DNA of 64,000 nucleotides from Tretioscincus oriximinensis (GCA_022410635.1 JAJVDF010000001.1:13533976-13597975), one strand, 5' to 3'; positions 12,244 to 24,239 are shown, counted from the stretch's first letter. Notes: generated by a model from the sequence alone, not told the origin. Numbers and translations: made by a program.

Positions 12244-12533
12244 GAAGGATCCGATGTTATGTGATGTTTATTCAGCTAATGAACAGAATTTGAATCCTGG
12301 CTTTACTGTTAATAACAAACTGATATTTTATACTTATCACTTATGCTTTTTGAAAAGAGCTCCTTTTGAACATAGATCTGAATATTGGTACCTTGCCTGC
12401 CCTTTTGTTATTCACCAATTGTATCCTGCTAATTGATGCAATTGTATCCTTATCCCTAATTTACCCANTTTGTGCTGCATCCATTTCTGTCTTTGCTGCA
12501 GGCTTATCCACCTTTTCTATTTTTCCNTCCTAG

Positions 12534-12960
12534 GGTGCTAAGGACTTCCTCGTTCCAAACTTCTGCTCCTTTTGCTGATCTTCTTCCCAGGCCTGTCCCT
12601 CAAACTGTACAAGGTGGAATCCATCCTTCCCTGTATCAATGCTGCTCTCTCAGAGACTAAAAGGGCTCTCCCTGGTGACAATGTCACATGCTAAAAAAAG
12701 GCTGATGGCCTATAGAGTCCTGTCATTCAAGGATCTCCCAACCTATATGTTGAATATCCTTTTTGAAATATTACCAGGGCTAAAAACCTGAGAGCCATAA
12801 CTGAAGCCAATGCTAAGCTGGTGGCTGAGATAGGCCAGAGATAGTGAAATGGACCAGGGAGATGGAGCATGAAGGCAGGGCAAGGCTGGAGCAACACCAC
12901 AAAGGCCTTTCCTTTCTTCAAGACGTTCTCTCAAGATGGCATCATCTGCTGTATTTTAAT
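12534..12960 (+). pseudogene. Secreted peptide precursor, dead copy C
   Basis: The signal-peptide core is still readable (SKLLLLLLIFF, then LSL), as are a propeptide and the conserved KRALP motif. The initiator ATG is replaced, and a TAA at 12692-12694 stops the frame before the mature part. Past that stop the sequence bears little resemblance to A or B until the conserved 3' UTR start (AAGGCTGGAGCA..AAGGCCTTTCC). A short frame ends at TAG near 12841. It is the most diverged member and therefore probably the oldest. Confidence 0.7.
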
Positions 12961-13439
12961 TCTGCAAGTGCTTTAGATTTGCCAGCACAATAAGCTATAT
13001 AGTTCGCTAGTACCATAATATTTACCCACACTCACTCTATGTATTCGAATATGTGCTATGTGGAGATCAATAACAGAGATTCCCACACTGGAGAAGCCAT
13101 TCTGGCCACATGCTTTGGTGCACCAACAGAATGAGTTTTCCAAGTGGTAGTATTAAGGCAGCTATGCCAACTTTAGTAATACGATAGTCCCAAGCATATC
13201 ATCTATGAACAGTTTTTTGTACCCATCCGATTAGCCCATTCTATACCTGGAAATATACTGTATTTTTTCACCAACATCCTTGATGTTTAGCTCCCACAAA
13301 ATATTTTCCTAACAACTTGCTTGGGTTATATTCAACTTTCTTTTTTAATATATTGGGTTTATTGTTTTATCATGTTATCTGATTGTTGCCAGGCTTTGGA
13401 ACTGCTTCTTTCTGAAGGTTTGACAAATATATAATAACT

Positions 13440-13512
13440 TACTAGAGACACAAGCTTGTGGCCCTTCGGGTTTAGGGCAGGGTATAAATGTAAATAAATA
13501 AATAAAAATAAA
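13440..13512 (+). mobile_element. L2-type 3' tail fragment
   Basis: CCTTCGGGTTTAGGGCAGGG followed by TATAAATG and TAAA repeats matches the 3' end of the L2 at 42716-42772. Confidence 0.6.
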
Positions 13513-13648
13513 TTTAAGTTATAAAAGATTTTAAAAAGGCCCAACATGATATTTTTTAGTTTTTCTGTCCTAGCAAGGAGGGGAATGGATGAATATTTGT
13601 TTGTTTCTTACATGTTTTGTTCTTGTAATTAGTTTTGCAAAATAGAAG

Positions 13649-13850
13649 AAGAAGAAGAAGAAGAAGAAGAAGAAGAAGAAGAAGAAGAAGACGATGAACT
13701 GGGTTCTTATACCCCACTTTTCTCACCTTTCAAAGGGACTCAAAGCGGCTTACAAGGGTATTTTGCCTGAAGGCTGACATTCTATCTTCTCCACCAGGCT
13801 GTGGTGGTTCCCATGTATCTACTTGCAGTTTGCAGTTTCTTGCAATTCAT
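13649..13850 (-). mobile_element. SINE 3' end with GAA tail
   Basis: (GAA)n at 13649-13692 adjoins GGTTCTTATACCCC..AAAGCGGCTTACAA. On the minus strand this is the tail type seen at 22330-22565, 32075-32180 and 60365-60665: GTAAGCCGCTTTGAG, then AGAAAAG..GGGTATAA, then CTT repeats. Confidence 0.6.
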
Positions 13851-14315
13851 GCTTTCGAATAACTGAGTTGGTTAGCTACAGGCTAGTTAAAGGTGCTTAC
13901 CCCTTCCCACGTCAGACACAGGGCTTTTTAAACCCAATTTCCCAGATGAGAGACTGTTTCCTAAGCAACTGAGCTATTCGTGCAGGAAAGAGTTTATTTG
14001 TCCCTATGCCAGCAGACAGCTACTCTGTTATCATCTGTTGCCTGAACAAAGCAAAAAAAAAAAAGCTGAAATCACCATTCCTGCAAGAATCCCAGAAGGT
14101 AAGATATTGAACACAGTGACCATCCTGGAATCCTACCACCTCTCACCATCCAGAGAAGCTCATGAAGTCCCCCCCATTCCTGAATGAGCAGGCAGAAATA
14201 GTGGGCAGTGGCTGATTGGGACTCCCTTTCCTGTTCATTGAGTAATCTATCCTGATTGCTGCCTACATTTCCACAAGACAGGAAAGCAAAGGGACAAAAT
14301 GCTGGCAATCAACTT

Positions 14316-14506
14316 TTATTTGATTTTTCTTGCTACAACTGAGCTGTTGATAATCCAGAGCGGAGCACTTCCATATCTGAACCCATCATCTCCTGGTACA
14401 GGAATGGTACGCTTTGTTTCACTCAGGCACGAAATGGTTAGAGGCTCCCATTGTGATGCTGCTGCAGACCAACCTTGAATACTGGGTTGTGGTTTAATTT
14501 TCTTTC
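14316..14506 (-). CDS. Unidentified gene, last coding exon
   Basis: The acceptor TTTTTTAG precedes 14506. The first two bases complete a Gly codon begun in the previous exon. It encodes 62 further residues with a Trp-rich, Pro-rich centre (WSAAASQWEP, then PVPGDDGF, then PLWIINSS) and ends ARKIK-stop at 14316-14318. Confidence 0.68.
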
Positions 14507-17500
14507 CTAAAAAAGCCAAGAAATAGACCAGGATGTCAAAAACTGCAATTCTCGCCCTATTGTGGCCCCAGCCTAACAGTTATCCTCTGACACTTGCAGC
14601 CTTCTCTCCAGAACTTTTGCCTCCCCCACCATTGCACTTGGAAGCTCTTTAACTTTGCCCTGTGTGCCCATATCTCATCATACAACTACACCATGCCATG
14701 GTACTACTGCCTGCTATGTGATTCTTCCAAAGGGTCTTCTACTAGACCATCTCAAGTGGGGGACCGTGGGTCTTCCTAGCAGTCAGGTAATAATGCTTTT
14801 TGAGGATCTGTTACAACACATTAGATGTTTTGCAACCGCTGCCTTAAATAAAGAGGGCCTAAATCAAGTAGTGGAACCTTGGAACAAATCGAACAGAAAA
14901 ATATTTGTTATTATGATTATGACTCGTTATGGGGCAATACTAATTCACTAAATTATTATTTTTTATTTTATTGAGTATTTCTCCTCCCTAATGATCCAGG
15001 GAGGATCAGAACAACATAAAACTTGTAAAACAGCTTGAAATGTACATTAAAATATACAATAGCCCCCCTCCCAGTAATAATAGGTTTTTGAGCAAACTAT
15101 TCATTAAAGGTCTAAGAAGTACAAAATTGGCACTTGATGTACCTCCAGAAGGAAGCAGTTCCAAGGAGTACAGGCCAACACATAAAAAGCCCTCTTGCAT
15201 GCCACTGCCTCATACTCATCTAAAAAACTACAAGGTTCTCATCTTACAATCTTACTCTTAGCAAGGACATGAGTTCACAGCTGGCATCTCTCAGTCATTG
15301 CCCTTCACAGGGATAATAAGAACATAAGAAATGTACCATTGGATTGAACTCATGGTCAACTGATTCATGATGGTTGACTGCATGAGCACCTCTATGCAAG
15401 TTATAGCCAATAGTTTGCAATTGCCTATTTCCAGGAAGAGGCTGAGGATCGAACCAGGAACCCTCTGCTTTCCAGGCAGTTTGCTCTGCCACTGAGCTAC
15501 ATCTAAATCTTCACACATCTTCAAATAAAGAGGGTCATCTCACCAGGTGCTGTGTATGTATGCAAGTTGGGATACAACTTCTGCAAGTACTTCTCAGCAT
15601 AACGTTTTGAAAAATGTGCTTCCCCTTTGAAATCGTTCTCGGTAGCGTATCTGCCAGGGAAAGGATAAAATAAAAGCAATATTAAAAAAAACAGAGCTAT
15701 TTGCAATCTTAACTTTTACTTTTTAATTGCTGTCTATGATTTTTAGGCCAAATATTATCAATACTTTCTGGAAGTGGAATCCATATCTGTCCATGATGAT
15801 TGCAAGAGAAAAATCTACTCTGCAAAACAGTGTGAACTACAACTGCTTCGGGGCATGGCAAAATGTTTCCACTTTGAAAATTTGATGTGCCCAAGATTGG
15901 TTTAGACATCCAGATAGGTTAAATCTGAATGCCAGAGAAAGTGGGGGGTTTATCTTTGGATTGTAAAACAGTAGTCTAATTATTAGAAGCAAAACTTCCA
16001 CTCTGGTAATTGCTTCATTGTTTCTTAATATCCCAAAATTATACTTAATTGTACCACAATCCTTTTTGCCCAAGGCATCCACAATCACTCCTTTACCTTG
16101 AAAGGATCCCTGCAGGAAGTACAAAAACTGCATTCTAATCCTTCTGTGTTCTACAATACATTTCTAGCATTCTCTCAACCTTCACCATTGAGAAAAAAAA
16201 AAAGCATCACAGAAAGACTAGAATCAACCTTCAAACTTTCTAATTCTGGGCTAGGAGGAAGCAGTGGATGGGAACAGTTCCCAGAAAGCATTCTGTTACA
16301 CAAGATAGCCCAATGGTCTCCAGCCCATTCTAGTTCAGGATTAGTCTTTATGGCACAGACTACAGCACCTACAGATCCAGTTCCTCTCTCATCTCTTCAC
16401 AATATTGGAAAAGATGATTGGTTGACAAGGACTGAATCTAGATGGCCACAGATTTTCCAGATTTGGATTAAATCCTGCCAAACTTTTTAGGGCAAGAACA
16501 AATTAAATAAATTTCAGAAGGTCAGCAGCATCTTACTGAAATTTAAATGTTTGCAGCAGGATCTGCACATAATAAATGTGTCAAATTTGTGATAAATTCA
16601 GGGAACTGGAAGAATGTGGTAGCAATCCACATATGAAGCCATAATTATCCCAGCATCATTCAAGGAAACATCTATCCTTCCTTAGTGGCCATTTTCTGTG
16701 TTTTATAGCACCCACTGCTGGTTTAAAGTAGAGCTACTATTTTAATGCGTTTCTACTCCCTGCCTAACAAAGGAAGACAAGTCTCCAGTAATAATGATGA
16801 AATAGTAGGAACATCTGGTCAACCATAGGCTTCGTATCTGGTCTAGGATCTGGAGAATAATAACTAGAATCTGATTGAATCTGCAAGCATTAATTCAGTG
16901 GAATCATATTTTTTAATTAGAGAACATTTTCTTCATTCACTGATGCAGATGAGTGCCCTATTCATTTATCATCAGATCTGAACAGTTCTGAATAGGTTTA
17001 TCCTGTCACTCTTCCTTTTAGCAAAATGTCTTCTCCTATCTTGGGACTACTGGATCAGGCCGCAGCCCTTCTAGCGCAGGATCTCTTCTTACACATTGGC
17101 CCACCAATTGCTTCTAGGCATTTTAAGCATAAGATGAAAATAAAGCTTTCACCTGTTTACAAATGCCTTCAATGGTATCCTGCAGTTCCTAGACATCCAT
17201 TCTACACCTGCCCCTATCTCTATGAATAAGAGGAAAAAAGGTAAAATGGTCTGACATCCTGCCTCACACAGTGGCCCATCAATTGCTTCTAGGCATCACA
17301 AAGGGTTGGCAAAACCTTCACTCGCTTTCAAATCTTTGCATTTAGAGAAATCCTGTTTATCTCTCCATCTTGGAGTTTATACCTTGTCATTCATTCTAAT
17401 GGCCCTCAAGAATTTGTCTAATCCTTTCTTAAAACCATCCAGGCTTCTTATCTCTTCTGGAAGAAAATTCCATAAACTAATGTTCCTTTAGGTGAAAAAA

Positions 17501-20500
17501 TGTTTACTTTGTTGTCCTAACTCCCCTACCCATCAGCTTCATAGAATGTCTCCTGGTCCTAGTATTGAGTTACAAGGAAAATAACACCTCTAACAACTCA
17601 GTCCCCCGACATAACATCACTGACATCAGTGAAGCATGATAAACAGTTGTTACTACCGGTGAATGAAAATCAAAGTCAGGACTTTACCTGAATGGTGCAG
17701 ACTTCTTCGATTTCTTCAAGTCTGACAATAGCATTTGCTGCTGAGAAGCTTTTAATGGGGGTAAAGGTTTGGTTAAACCCTATAATAAAATGGAAAATGA
17801 CAGGAGAAAATAACTGATAGCTTTAAAAACTAACTGAATTAGACCAGATATTCTTATCTAAGCACAAGATTTGAAAATGATGCCCCATGGAAGAATTGTC
17901 AAAGCAATTTTAATGCCAATTTATCTATGTTTCTAGGCAGATATTGGCTCCAATCTCAATCTATGATGATCCTCATTTGAGTTTATCTTTATAATAGTTC
18001 TATTTCGAAAATGGTTCAAGCCCCCCTTAGTATGGCCAGAAGGCATCTATTTCTCTCTCAAACTCAGGGTAAGTCGGTATATGAACTGAATCTGAAGAGA
18101 TGACATGAAATACCGCAAAGTGTATAATTGCACACACATCACTTGTACAGTCACCATTTTTGACCCTGTTCAACACATGCAGTGGTCATTTCTAAGATGG
18201 TGGAAGTGTCCTGACAAACAGTCATATAATGGTGTTATGGAAAAATTTACAGCAGAGGGTGAGTTACATAAGAACATAAGAAGAGCCATACTGGATCAGG
18301 CCACAGCCCATCAAGTCCAGCATTCTGTGTCACACAGAGGCCCACCAGATGCACCTGGGCAGTCCNNACAGAGGAAAGCAAAATATGCACCTGTTCATGA
18401 CTCCCTGCAAATGGTATTTCAGGAGTTTTCATAAACAATTATAATGTTAGATTCTACCTCTTTTCCCAGGGCCATTTTGGGTTTGCTATGAATATGTGTG
18501 GCAATTCCAACATAGCGTTGGGATAATCCCACAGTTTAGAACCTATTTAAATGTTCAAGGAACTGGAACATGAAATCAGGCTGCAATGTCTTGGTCTCTA
18601 CAGCCTTGACCAGCATTCTGCATCACACAGTGATCCAGCAATTGGAGCACACCAAGCAGAAGGAAAAAGCAAAACCTTTCTCAAACTAGAATCCTTCAAA
18701 TATTTTGAAATGTGGTCTTCTGTGGTAGCAGAACTTTTTCATTTTAAGCAAGGAAAGGAGAGAACCCACCTTTTCTATCTCATTGCTGGGGAAGTACTTC
18801 AAAGGATCTGAAACCTGTTGAGCTGAAATAAGCCCTGGAAGTGGGTTGTTAGTCACGATCAAGGCGGTCTTGTCTTGATTAAAGTCTGATGATCTCAGCA
18901 TGATGGTGATTCCGCCCTGATGGCGCTCCAAGTGTTCTCGAAATACAACATCAGTCACAGGGACAAAGTACTGGACCTGCCCAAGTACAACATGAAGATA
19001 TGAGGAGAAAATAACTCACCAGGAATGAGGTTTGCTCTTCAACTTCAGAAGTTGTGATCTAGCAATTTTATAGATAATTTTGTACTATAGGGCTTTAAAA
19101 TCATGAGAATCATTTGTATGCCAAACCTTACTAATCCAATATAAGGAGTTCACTAGTCCACGTTGTCTGCATGGGGTTATTATAGCATCAATATAGATCT
19201 GTTCTGTGCTAAGAGCTCTTTAAACCATATTATTAGTAGACCACATAAATCAGGTCACCATGCATGCTAGTACTGCCTAATCTGGATTATGCAACAGTGC
19301 ATGTGCATGTAGACGGGTTTTGTGTGATCATGCAGTTATACCAATCATGTGCATAATGTGGTTGACTTACCCTTGCATCAACTTTGCATCCTCACCACAG
19401 TCTCTCTGCTGGGGAATGCTGCTTGTTGCTGTAGCTCCATAGCCAACACCCAGCAGAGACCAATGGCTCCACCTATGTTCACCTGACATGGAAGTGGGTG
19501 AATTGCAGCACAGAGGCTCCTGTCATACCATCTGAGTTAGCAATGTCACATCTGCATGATAGCACACATTATCCCTCTTCTAATGCAGTTTATGTTGAAA
19601 CATGCACTGCTATAGCTAATCCAAACTACACCGGATTTAATAAAGTGGATCTAGCTGGCTACATGCATAACTTAGATCTGCTGCTGCAGAAGGAAGTGAA
19701 TAAAGAGGGGTTTCCTGCTTTTGACAACATCCAGGGAAGCCTGAAGCCTGACAGAATGCAAAAGGACCTTCTTGGTGGTGGCCAACAGGTCATCCTTTCA
19801 ATGGTTTATCGGATAAAAAGCTTTACACTTTCCCTTATGAAATCTGGCTGCAACATCTGGGTCTCTTCAGCCTCAAAAGGTGTTTGAGAGGTGATCTAAT
19901 TGAAGTGTAAAAAATAATGCATAGGATGGACAAGGTAAACAGAGAAAAAATATTTTCTCTTGTCACATAACACTGGGACGGGGGGCATTCATTGAAACTG
20001 ATGGGCAGAAGAGTGAGGAAAGTATTTTTTTCATCCAGAGGGTCATTGGCCTTTGAAATTTACTGCCAGAAGAAGTGGTGGTAGCTAACAGACTGGATAG
20101 TTTTAAGAGAGGACTGGACAGGTTCATGGACATCAAGGGTATAAACAGCCACAAGGATGAATGTCTTGACGCTGCCCTCGAGATGGAGTAACGGGAAGTA
20201 TTTCTGAAGCTTTCGCAGGGCGTCGTAAACAGGTGAAGATTTTGCCTTCTTCTGATCCAGACTGCCGGGTACAAATGGTGGGCCACTGTGTGAGACAGAA
20301 TGGGCTAGATGGGCTCTGGCCTGATTCAGCAGAGCCCCTCCTATGTTCTTATGTTCAGACTATGTTTCAGTTACTGGTGCTGAAATCTTTTTGTAATCTC
20401 TAAATATACTCAAAGAACTATTTTCCACTTAATGGGAAAGATGCTACAGAGCATCCTTGTAGCCTTCCAGTGCATTTATTAATTGATGGATTGATTTAAA

Positions 20501-23500
20501 TATGTAAAAAGGTAAAATTAAAAAATGTTTTAAAAAATTAAAATGTCTTAAAATTAAAATATAATTAAAAAAAAACATATCCCAACTTAAAAATCCCACC
20601 ACAGGTCATAACAACAAAAATATATATACAGTCTTTTCAGACTTACTATAATCAAAGGATTCTCTAGTCACAAACAACATGCTTCTCATTGTTCCTGTTC
20701 TGTAATTACGTTATTCTATTCCTGTACATGGAAGTTACAGATGTAGTGGAAAAGGAGACGTAAGAAAGGCTGCCCCATTTCTGAAAAACTTAGTGGTGCT
20801 TATTTGCTTTGGATTGAAAAACTTCCTAGCCAATCATGGTTCTTGCCCTCAACACAGTGTTGTAGTTTATGACTCACAATGACAGGGCACATGGTCAAAT
20901 TATTATGCAACAGCTGCTGACATGGCTTTACGGGAAATGACTGAAACATCAGAAATATAAGGGAGGAAAGCTAGGAAACGTTCACAATGAACACTTTGTC
21001 CTTTGTGGCCAAAGATACTTTCTAAGCTTAAACTGACATTCACTGCAAAGATAAAGAGCAAAATATTTTGACTTGTCTGTCCTGTTCTCTGAGAATCTGA
21101 AGCTGCCCTCTGGAGGTTGCATTAAATTCTACACACTCCTGCCCCTTTCCAGATTGCTCCTATGGGTACAAAACCCCTGTCATTCCCTCCTAGATACAGC
21201 AACTAAAAAGAGGAGCTTTCCATTTTTGATTCTATTCCATCATTAAAATTGCAGAAGCCTTCTTCTCTTCCACTAAACCATTAAAAGCGCGGGAGCCCTG
21301 CCTTTCTCTCTTCGTGGCTATTAATGAAGCAGAATCTCTCCCATGCCTTCTTCTATTCAGTGAGGTGCTCCCCCATATCCTCTTCTACACAGACTGCTGT
21401 TAAAGGGAACACCCCACTATTGCCTCGTCTATACAATTATTAAAGCAGAAGAGCTTCATTATTCCTCCTTCTAAGCAGCTATTAAAAGATTAGACGCCCC
21501 GCCATATCTTCTACTACTCAACATTATAGGAACAGGAATATCACCATCGTCTTTCCCAAAGTCCAGACATGATGCCTAGTGGAAGTAGTACCAAAAGGCA
21601 CCAGTTGCCTAGTGGAACTAGTACTAGAGGGCCAAAGTTGGTGGCCCCACAAGGAAGCTTTGAAACCTTTTATGCAGTCAAATGAAATAGATTCCTTCTT
21701 CCCCCTCCCCTTTAAGCCCATACGTTATAGGAAAAATGGACATCCACATACCAAATTAGGATGGAAGGAGTAGTTTGCTTCATATTTCAATTTGAATGGG
21801 CTTGACATCGTGTAGAAATTACACCTGGTAAGAGAAAAACCAAACATACAAGGCTTGTCAAATTATGCCATGGTGATGCCACACAAGTACACCAATTCCA
21901 TACTGTCATTTCCCTAGATGTCAACTCAGCACTTTGTGTACTTTCAACTACATGATAAGCCTTTTCNCACTCGCCTGTGGACTGGAACAGAAAGTGATTT
22001 CCCTTCTGCACAGTGCAGACTGGTGTGTGATGCATGGGTAGGCCACGCCCCCTATTAGCTATGCAGTGACACCACCATAAAGATTATGCTATCCTGCCCT
22101 CTTTTGCCTGCAAAGCAGTTTGGGAAAGGAAGCAAAGTGTGGGAAAACAGCAGCAGAAATAAGGTACAGCTTGGAGTATTGTACAGTAACAAAACAAATT
22201 AACAAATTTAAAATTAACAGCAGCAGCAATACTTTGCCAGCATATGACCATTCAGATACCCAATCATATTGTTTGTTTCCCCTTCACCTCCTCATCATTG
22301 CAAGCACAAATGACTAAGTCGGCTAAGTTCCGGTCTTTCATCTGAGAAATTGGGTTTTGTGGTCCCATGTCGGACAACCCAACTATTCAAAAGCAAGAAA
22401 TTGTAGCAAACTGCGACTAGATAAATAGGAACCACCACAGCATGGTGGGGAAGATAGAATGTAAGCCTTCTGACAAAAAATAACCTTGTAAGTCGCTTTG
22501 AATCCCTTTGGGTGAGAAAAGCTCTCCCATGTTTTTCTTCATCATCATCATCATCATCATCATCTCTTCCTTTGCGAAATCCAAATTAACTTCCTCAAGG
22601 AATTGAATAGTCTTTCATCCAACCACTGCTAATAAAAAATAACTATCCTAAACATGAATGAATACTAAAATCAGATGGTTATGATAAGAACTATCCTACC
22701 AGACCATAATTTGGTCCACTGTGTATCTAGACCATGATAATCTTGAGGTGTTCTTTGAATTTCTCGCCCTTGAATAGGACAGATCTGTAGCCTGTCTCAG
22801 CCATTGATTAAGTCAGAATATCTTTTGCGCCTGTCCTAGCCATTGATTAAGTCAAACAATCTTCAGGAGTCCTCTCAATGTCTGTTGCCCAGACCCAGCT
22901 TCCAAGATCTACAGATCATGTGATCATAGTCAAACGAGGAATTACCTGGACACCAGGAAGCTGAATTATGTACGTTCACAATAGTGAGGCAGGCACCTTG
23001 CTATGGATCATGGAACTCAGTGGTTCATCATCACAGAACGTCAGGAGAAAAGAAANTGATGGCTGCTATTGATACAAAACATGTCCAAGGATGGTGGTCC
23101 ATTGCTGGGCAGATGACAAGTCTCCTGCATCTCAATTCTGGTTGATTTGTGGTAAGATTCCTAGTTGAATTGACCATGAAGCACCTAGAAATGACAGTTG
23201 AGACTGTTACAGGGGTGACTATAAGATTCTACACATAGAATGTGTAACTCTTTATTGAACAAGCCAATGGGAGAATGTTGGTAAGATTTTCTGCTGGCTA
23301 GAATCTTGTCCAGCATCACAATCCCATCCCAGGATTGAGAAAGAGCTTCATGCACTTACTTCTTTATGAATCAAATCAGGACTATCCCGAAGCTTTTTTT
23401 GCACTTACCTTCAGGAAATGGTCTCTGAGAACCATTCTCGTGCATTGGCTGGAGGAAATGTTTTCTAACTTTTGCACTTTGCCAGACAAAACCATTCCTA

Positions 23501-23530
23501 CTCCTAGCTCAGAAACAGGAAGTGCAAAGG
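14316..23530 (-). CDS. Unidentified multi-exon gene, 3' part
   Basis: At least six minus-strand exons with consensus splice sites: 23530-23409, 21824-21752, 18976-18815, 17779-17688, 15650-15544 and 14506-14316 (stop). Phases join perfectly from 21824 to the stop: 0/0, then 0/2, 2/1 and 1/end. One or more exons are missing between 23409 and 21824 (0-out against 2-in). The joined C-terminal part is about 206 residues without a signal peptide, membrane span or recognisable catalytic motif. It is rich in Lys, aromatic and hydrophobic residues in alternation, suggesting soluble beta-rich domains. I do not recognise the family. In mammals, as I recall, IL15RA is flanked by IL2RA/RBM17 on one side and FBH1 on the other, and these exons match none of those from memory. 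The 5' end lies somewhere right of 23530 among repeats. Confidence 0.72.
14519..15290. other. Intron with old LINE debris
   Basis: No gene is seen beyond the exons listed. 14950-15215 contains an A/T-rich, TTTATT..GAGTATTT stretch and wording like the 3' regions of old LINE elements, in antisense. Confidence 0.35.
15300..15512 (-). mobile_element. tRNA-derived SINE, second type
   Basis: On the minus strand it begins TGTAGCTCAGTGGCAGAGCA (an A box in clear tRNA form) and has B box GGTTCGATCC, then a non-tRNA body. It ends near TTTCTTATGTTCTTATT, which resembles a CR1 3' end. It is not a functional tRNA gene, because the cloverleaf 3' half is replaced by SINE body. Confidence 0.7.
15544..15650 (-). 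CDS. Unidentified gene, penultimate exon
   Basis: 107 bp from acceptor GGCAG to donor CTG|GTGAGA. It encodes a Lys/Tyr-rich segment (YATENDFKGE, then RYAEKYLQKLYPNLH). Phase 2 in and 1 out, matching both neighbours. Confidence 0.7.
15651..17034. other. Intronic DNA without recognised features
   Basis: Several moderate open frames on both strands lack splice partners or family motifs. I see no gene or clear repeat here. Confidence 0.4.
17035..17610 (-). mobile_element. Old CR1 LINE 3' part
   Basis: On the minus strand, decayed CR1 ORF2 C-terminal coding sequence is followed by the CACACAGTGGCCCA..CCAATTGCTTCT type of CR1 3' region. Degraded, no usable frame. Confidence 0.6.
17688..17779 (-). 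CDS. Unidentified gene, internal exon
   Basis: 92 bp from acceptor TTATTATAG to donor CAG|GTAAAG. It encodes a basic, probably flexible linker (KPLPPLKASQQQ, then DLKKSKKSAPF). Two other frames are also open, so phase matching decides the reading. Confidence 0.6.
18262..18440 (-). mobile_element. CR1 3' end
   Basis: CATAAGAACATAAGAAGAGC, then GGATCAGGCCACAGCCC and CAGATGCACCTGGGCAGTCC form the antisense CR1 3' end, matching 35191-35400 and the reverse of 9700-9886. Confidence 0.85.
18815..18976 (-). CDS. Unidentified gene, internal exon
   Basis: 162 bp, 54 codons, phase 0/0, acceptor TGGGCAG and donor CAACAG|GTTTCA. It encodes VQYFVPVTDVVFREH, then GGITIMLRSSDFN, then ALIVTNNPLPGL. The hydrophobic alternation suggests beta strands. 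This is the clearest exon for a database search. Confidence 0.72.
18977..19834. other. Intronic DNA without recognised features
   Basis: A plus-strand frame at 19498-19887 runs into the CR1 that follows and has no support as a gene. Confidence 0.4.
19835..20355 (+). mobile_element. CR1 LINE, 3' end
   Basis: CR1 ORF2 C-terminal coding sequence with frameshifts (ATCTGGCTGCAACATCTGGG, later GGTCATTGGCCTTTG) is followed by a CR1 3' region ending TTATGTTCTTATG at about 20355. Confidence 0.85.
20356..21234. other. Intronic DNA, A/T-rich
   Basis: 20470-20640 is rich in TTAAAA and AAATTAAAA and resembles old LINE/SINE 3' debris. The rest shows nothing I can name. Confidence 0.35.
21235..21530. repeat. 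Degenerate minisatellite, about 55-60 bp unit
   Basis: Five to six diverged repeats of the pattern ATTAAAGCAGAAG, then C-rich, then CTTCTTCTA..CAG. Unit boundaries are fuzzy, so it is old. Confidence 0.5.
21752..21824 (-). CDS. Unidentified gene, internal exon
   Basis: 73 bp from acceptor CTCTTACCAG to donor TTG|GTATGT. It encodes 24 residues (CNFYTMSSPFKLKYEA, then YSFHPNL). Phase 2 in and 0 out, joining directly to the 18976 exon. Confidence 0.65.
22320..22565 (+). mobile_element. SINE with ATC-rich tail
   Basis: The body (ATTCAAAAGCAAGAAATTG, CACAGCATGGTGGGGAAGAT) and tail (TTGTAAGTCGCTTTGAATCC, GGGTGAGAAAAGC) match 60365-60665. It ends in CATCATCATC repeats. Confidence 0.65.
22566..23408. 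other. Intron with short duplicated segment
   Basis: CCATTGATTAAGTCA occurs twice about 47 bp apart (22801, 22842), each after a CCTGTC-TAG/CAG run, giving a two-copy local repeat. The missing exon(s) of the minus-strand gene should lie in 21825-23408, but I cannot place them with confidence. Confidence 0.35.
23409..23530 (-). CDS. Unidentified gene, upstream exon
   Basis: An open segment of 40 codons ends at a strong donor CTGAAG|GTAAGT (23408-23401). The acceptor is uncertain: GTAG before 23530 gives phase 1 in, but its pyrimidine tract is weak. It encodes LPVSELGVGMVLSGKV, then CTRMVLRDHFLK, similar in style to the exons further along. Membership of the same gene is inferred. Confidence 0.5.
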
Positions 23531-24239
23531 CTACATTCTCTAGTTTTTTTAGTTATTGAAAAACATACCATGTGAATAGAAAAGGCCTAAAATACAGCAT
23601 TTGCACTTGTCACAGAATAGTTTCCAAAATACAGGAATTACTGCGGACAGCTTAAACACAATACANACAGAGTAAGTTTTTAAGGATGCTTTTGGGGTGT
23701 TAGGGGTTTAAAGTAATTGGCTACATTTATTGATTGATCAGTTGACTGTATCAAATGGGTTTAAAGCGATTAGTAATGTGAATGCTCTCTTTCCTCCTAA
23801 ATTCCAAGTCAAAATGTGAAAAACCTAAATGTACTTAAAAAGTCATGGGGAAATATCCTTGTGACAGGCAACTGTCCAAGCTTAAGCGTAAATCCTGCTG
23901 GTCCCAAGAGGTTGGGATAGTCTGCAANTTGTCAACAGAATTTCTAGACCCAGAAGCACAGCTGCAAAAGGGCGAGAAATGCTTAGGATCCCAAATGAGG
24001 ACCACATTCAAGATGTTGACAAGGTATCCTTCCTTTCTGTCTCTCCTGTTCAACTTCCTCTATTTCTGAACCCTGAGCTACTAAGAAAATATATTACTCT
24101 CTACTGTTTATAAGCATTTAAAAATGTCATTCATGACGAGTATGGGCTGGAAATAAAGCAGTTGGGAGAAAAACAAAGTGAAACAGAATTTACTTCGCTT
24201 TTCACAGGCCCCATCCACACAGAGCGTTATACTGGGTCA
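23531..24239. other. Non-coding or unresolved
   Basis: On the minus strand a good acceptor (CTCGCCCTTTTGCAG) precedes about 24000, opening a short frame down to about 23835, but no sound donor follows. It is a possible exon of the unidentified gene, unproven. Confidence 0.25.

Noticed and set aside
15295..15512. Possible tRNA gene
   Set aside because: A and B boxes are present, but the rest is SINE body and the cloverleaf cannot be completed.
23845..24069. Plus-strand 74-codon frame
   Set aside because: It contains an N codon and no convincing splice partner; the opposite strand shows an equally doubtful exon.
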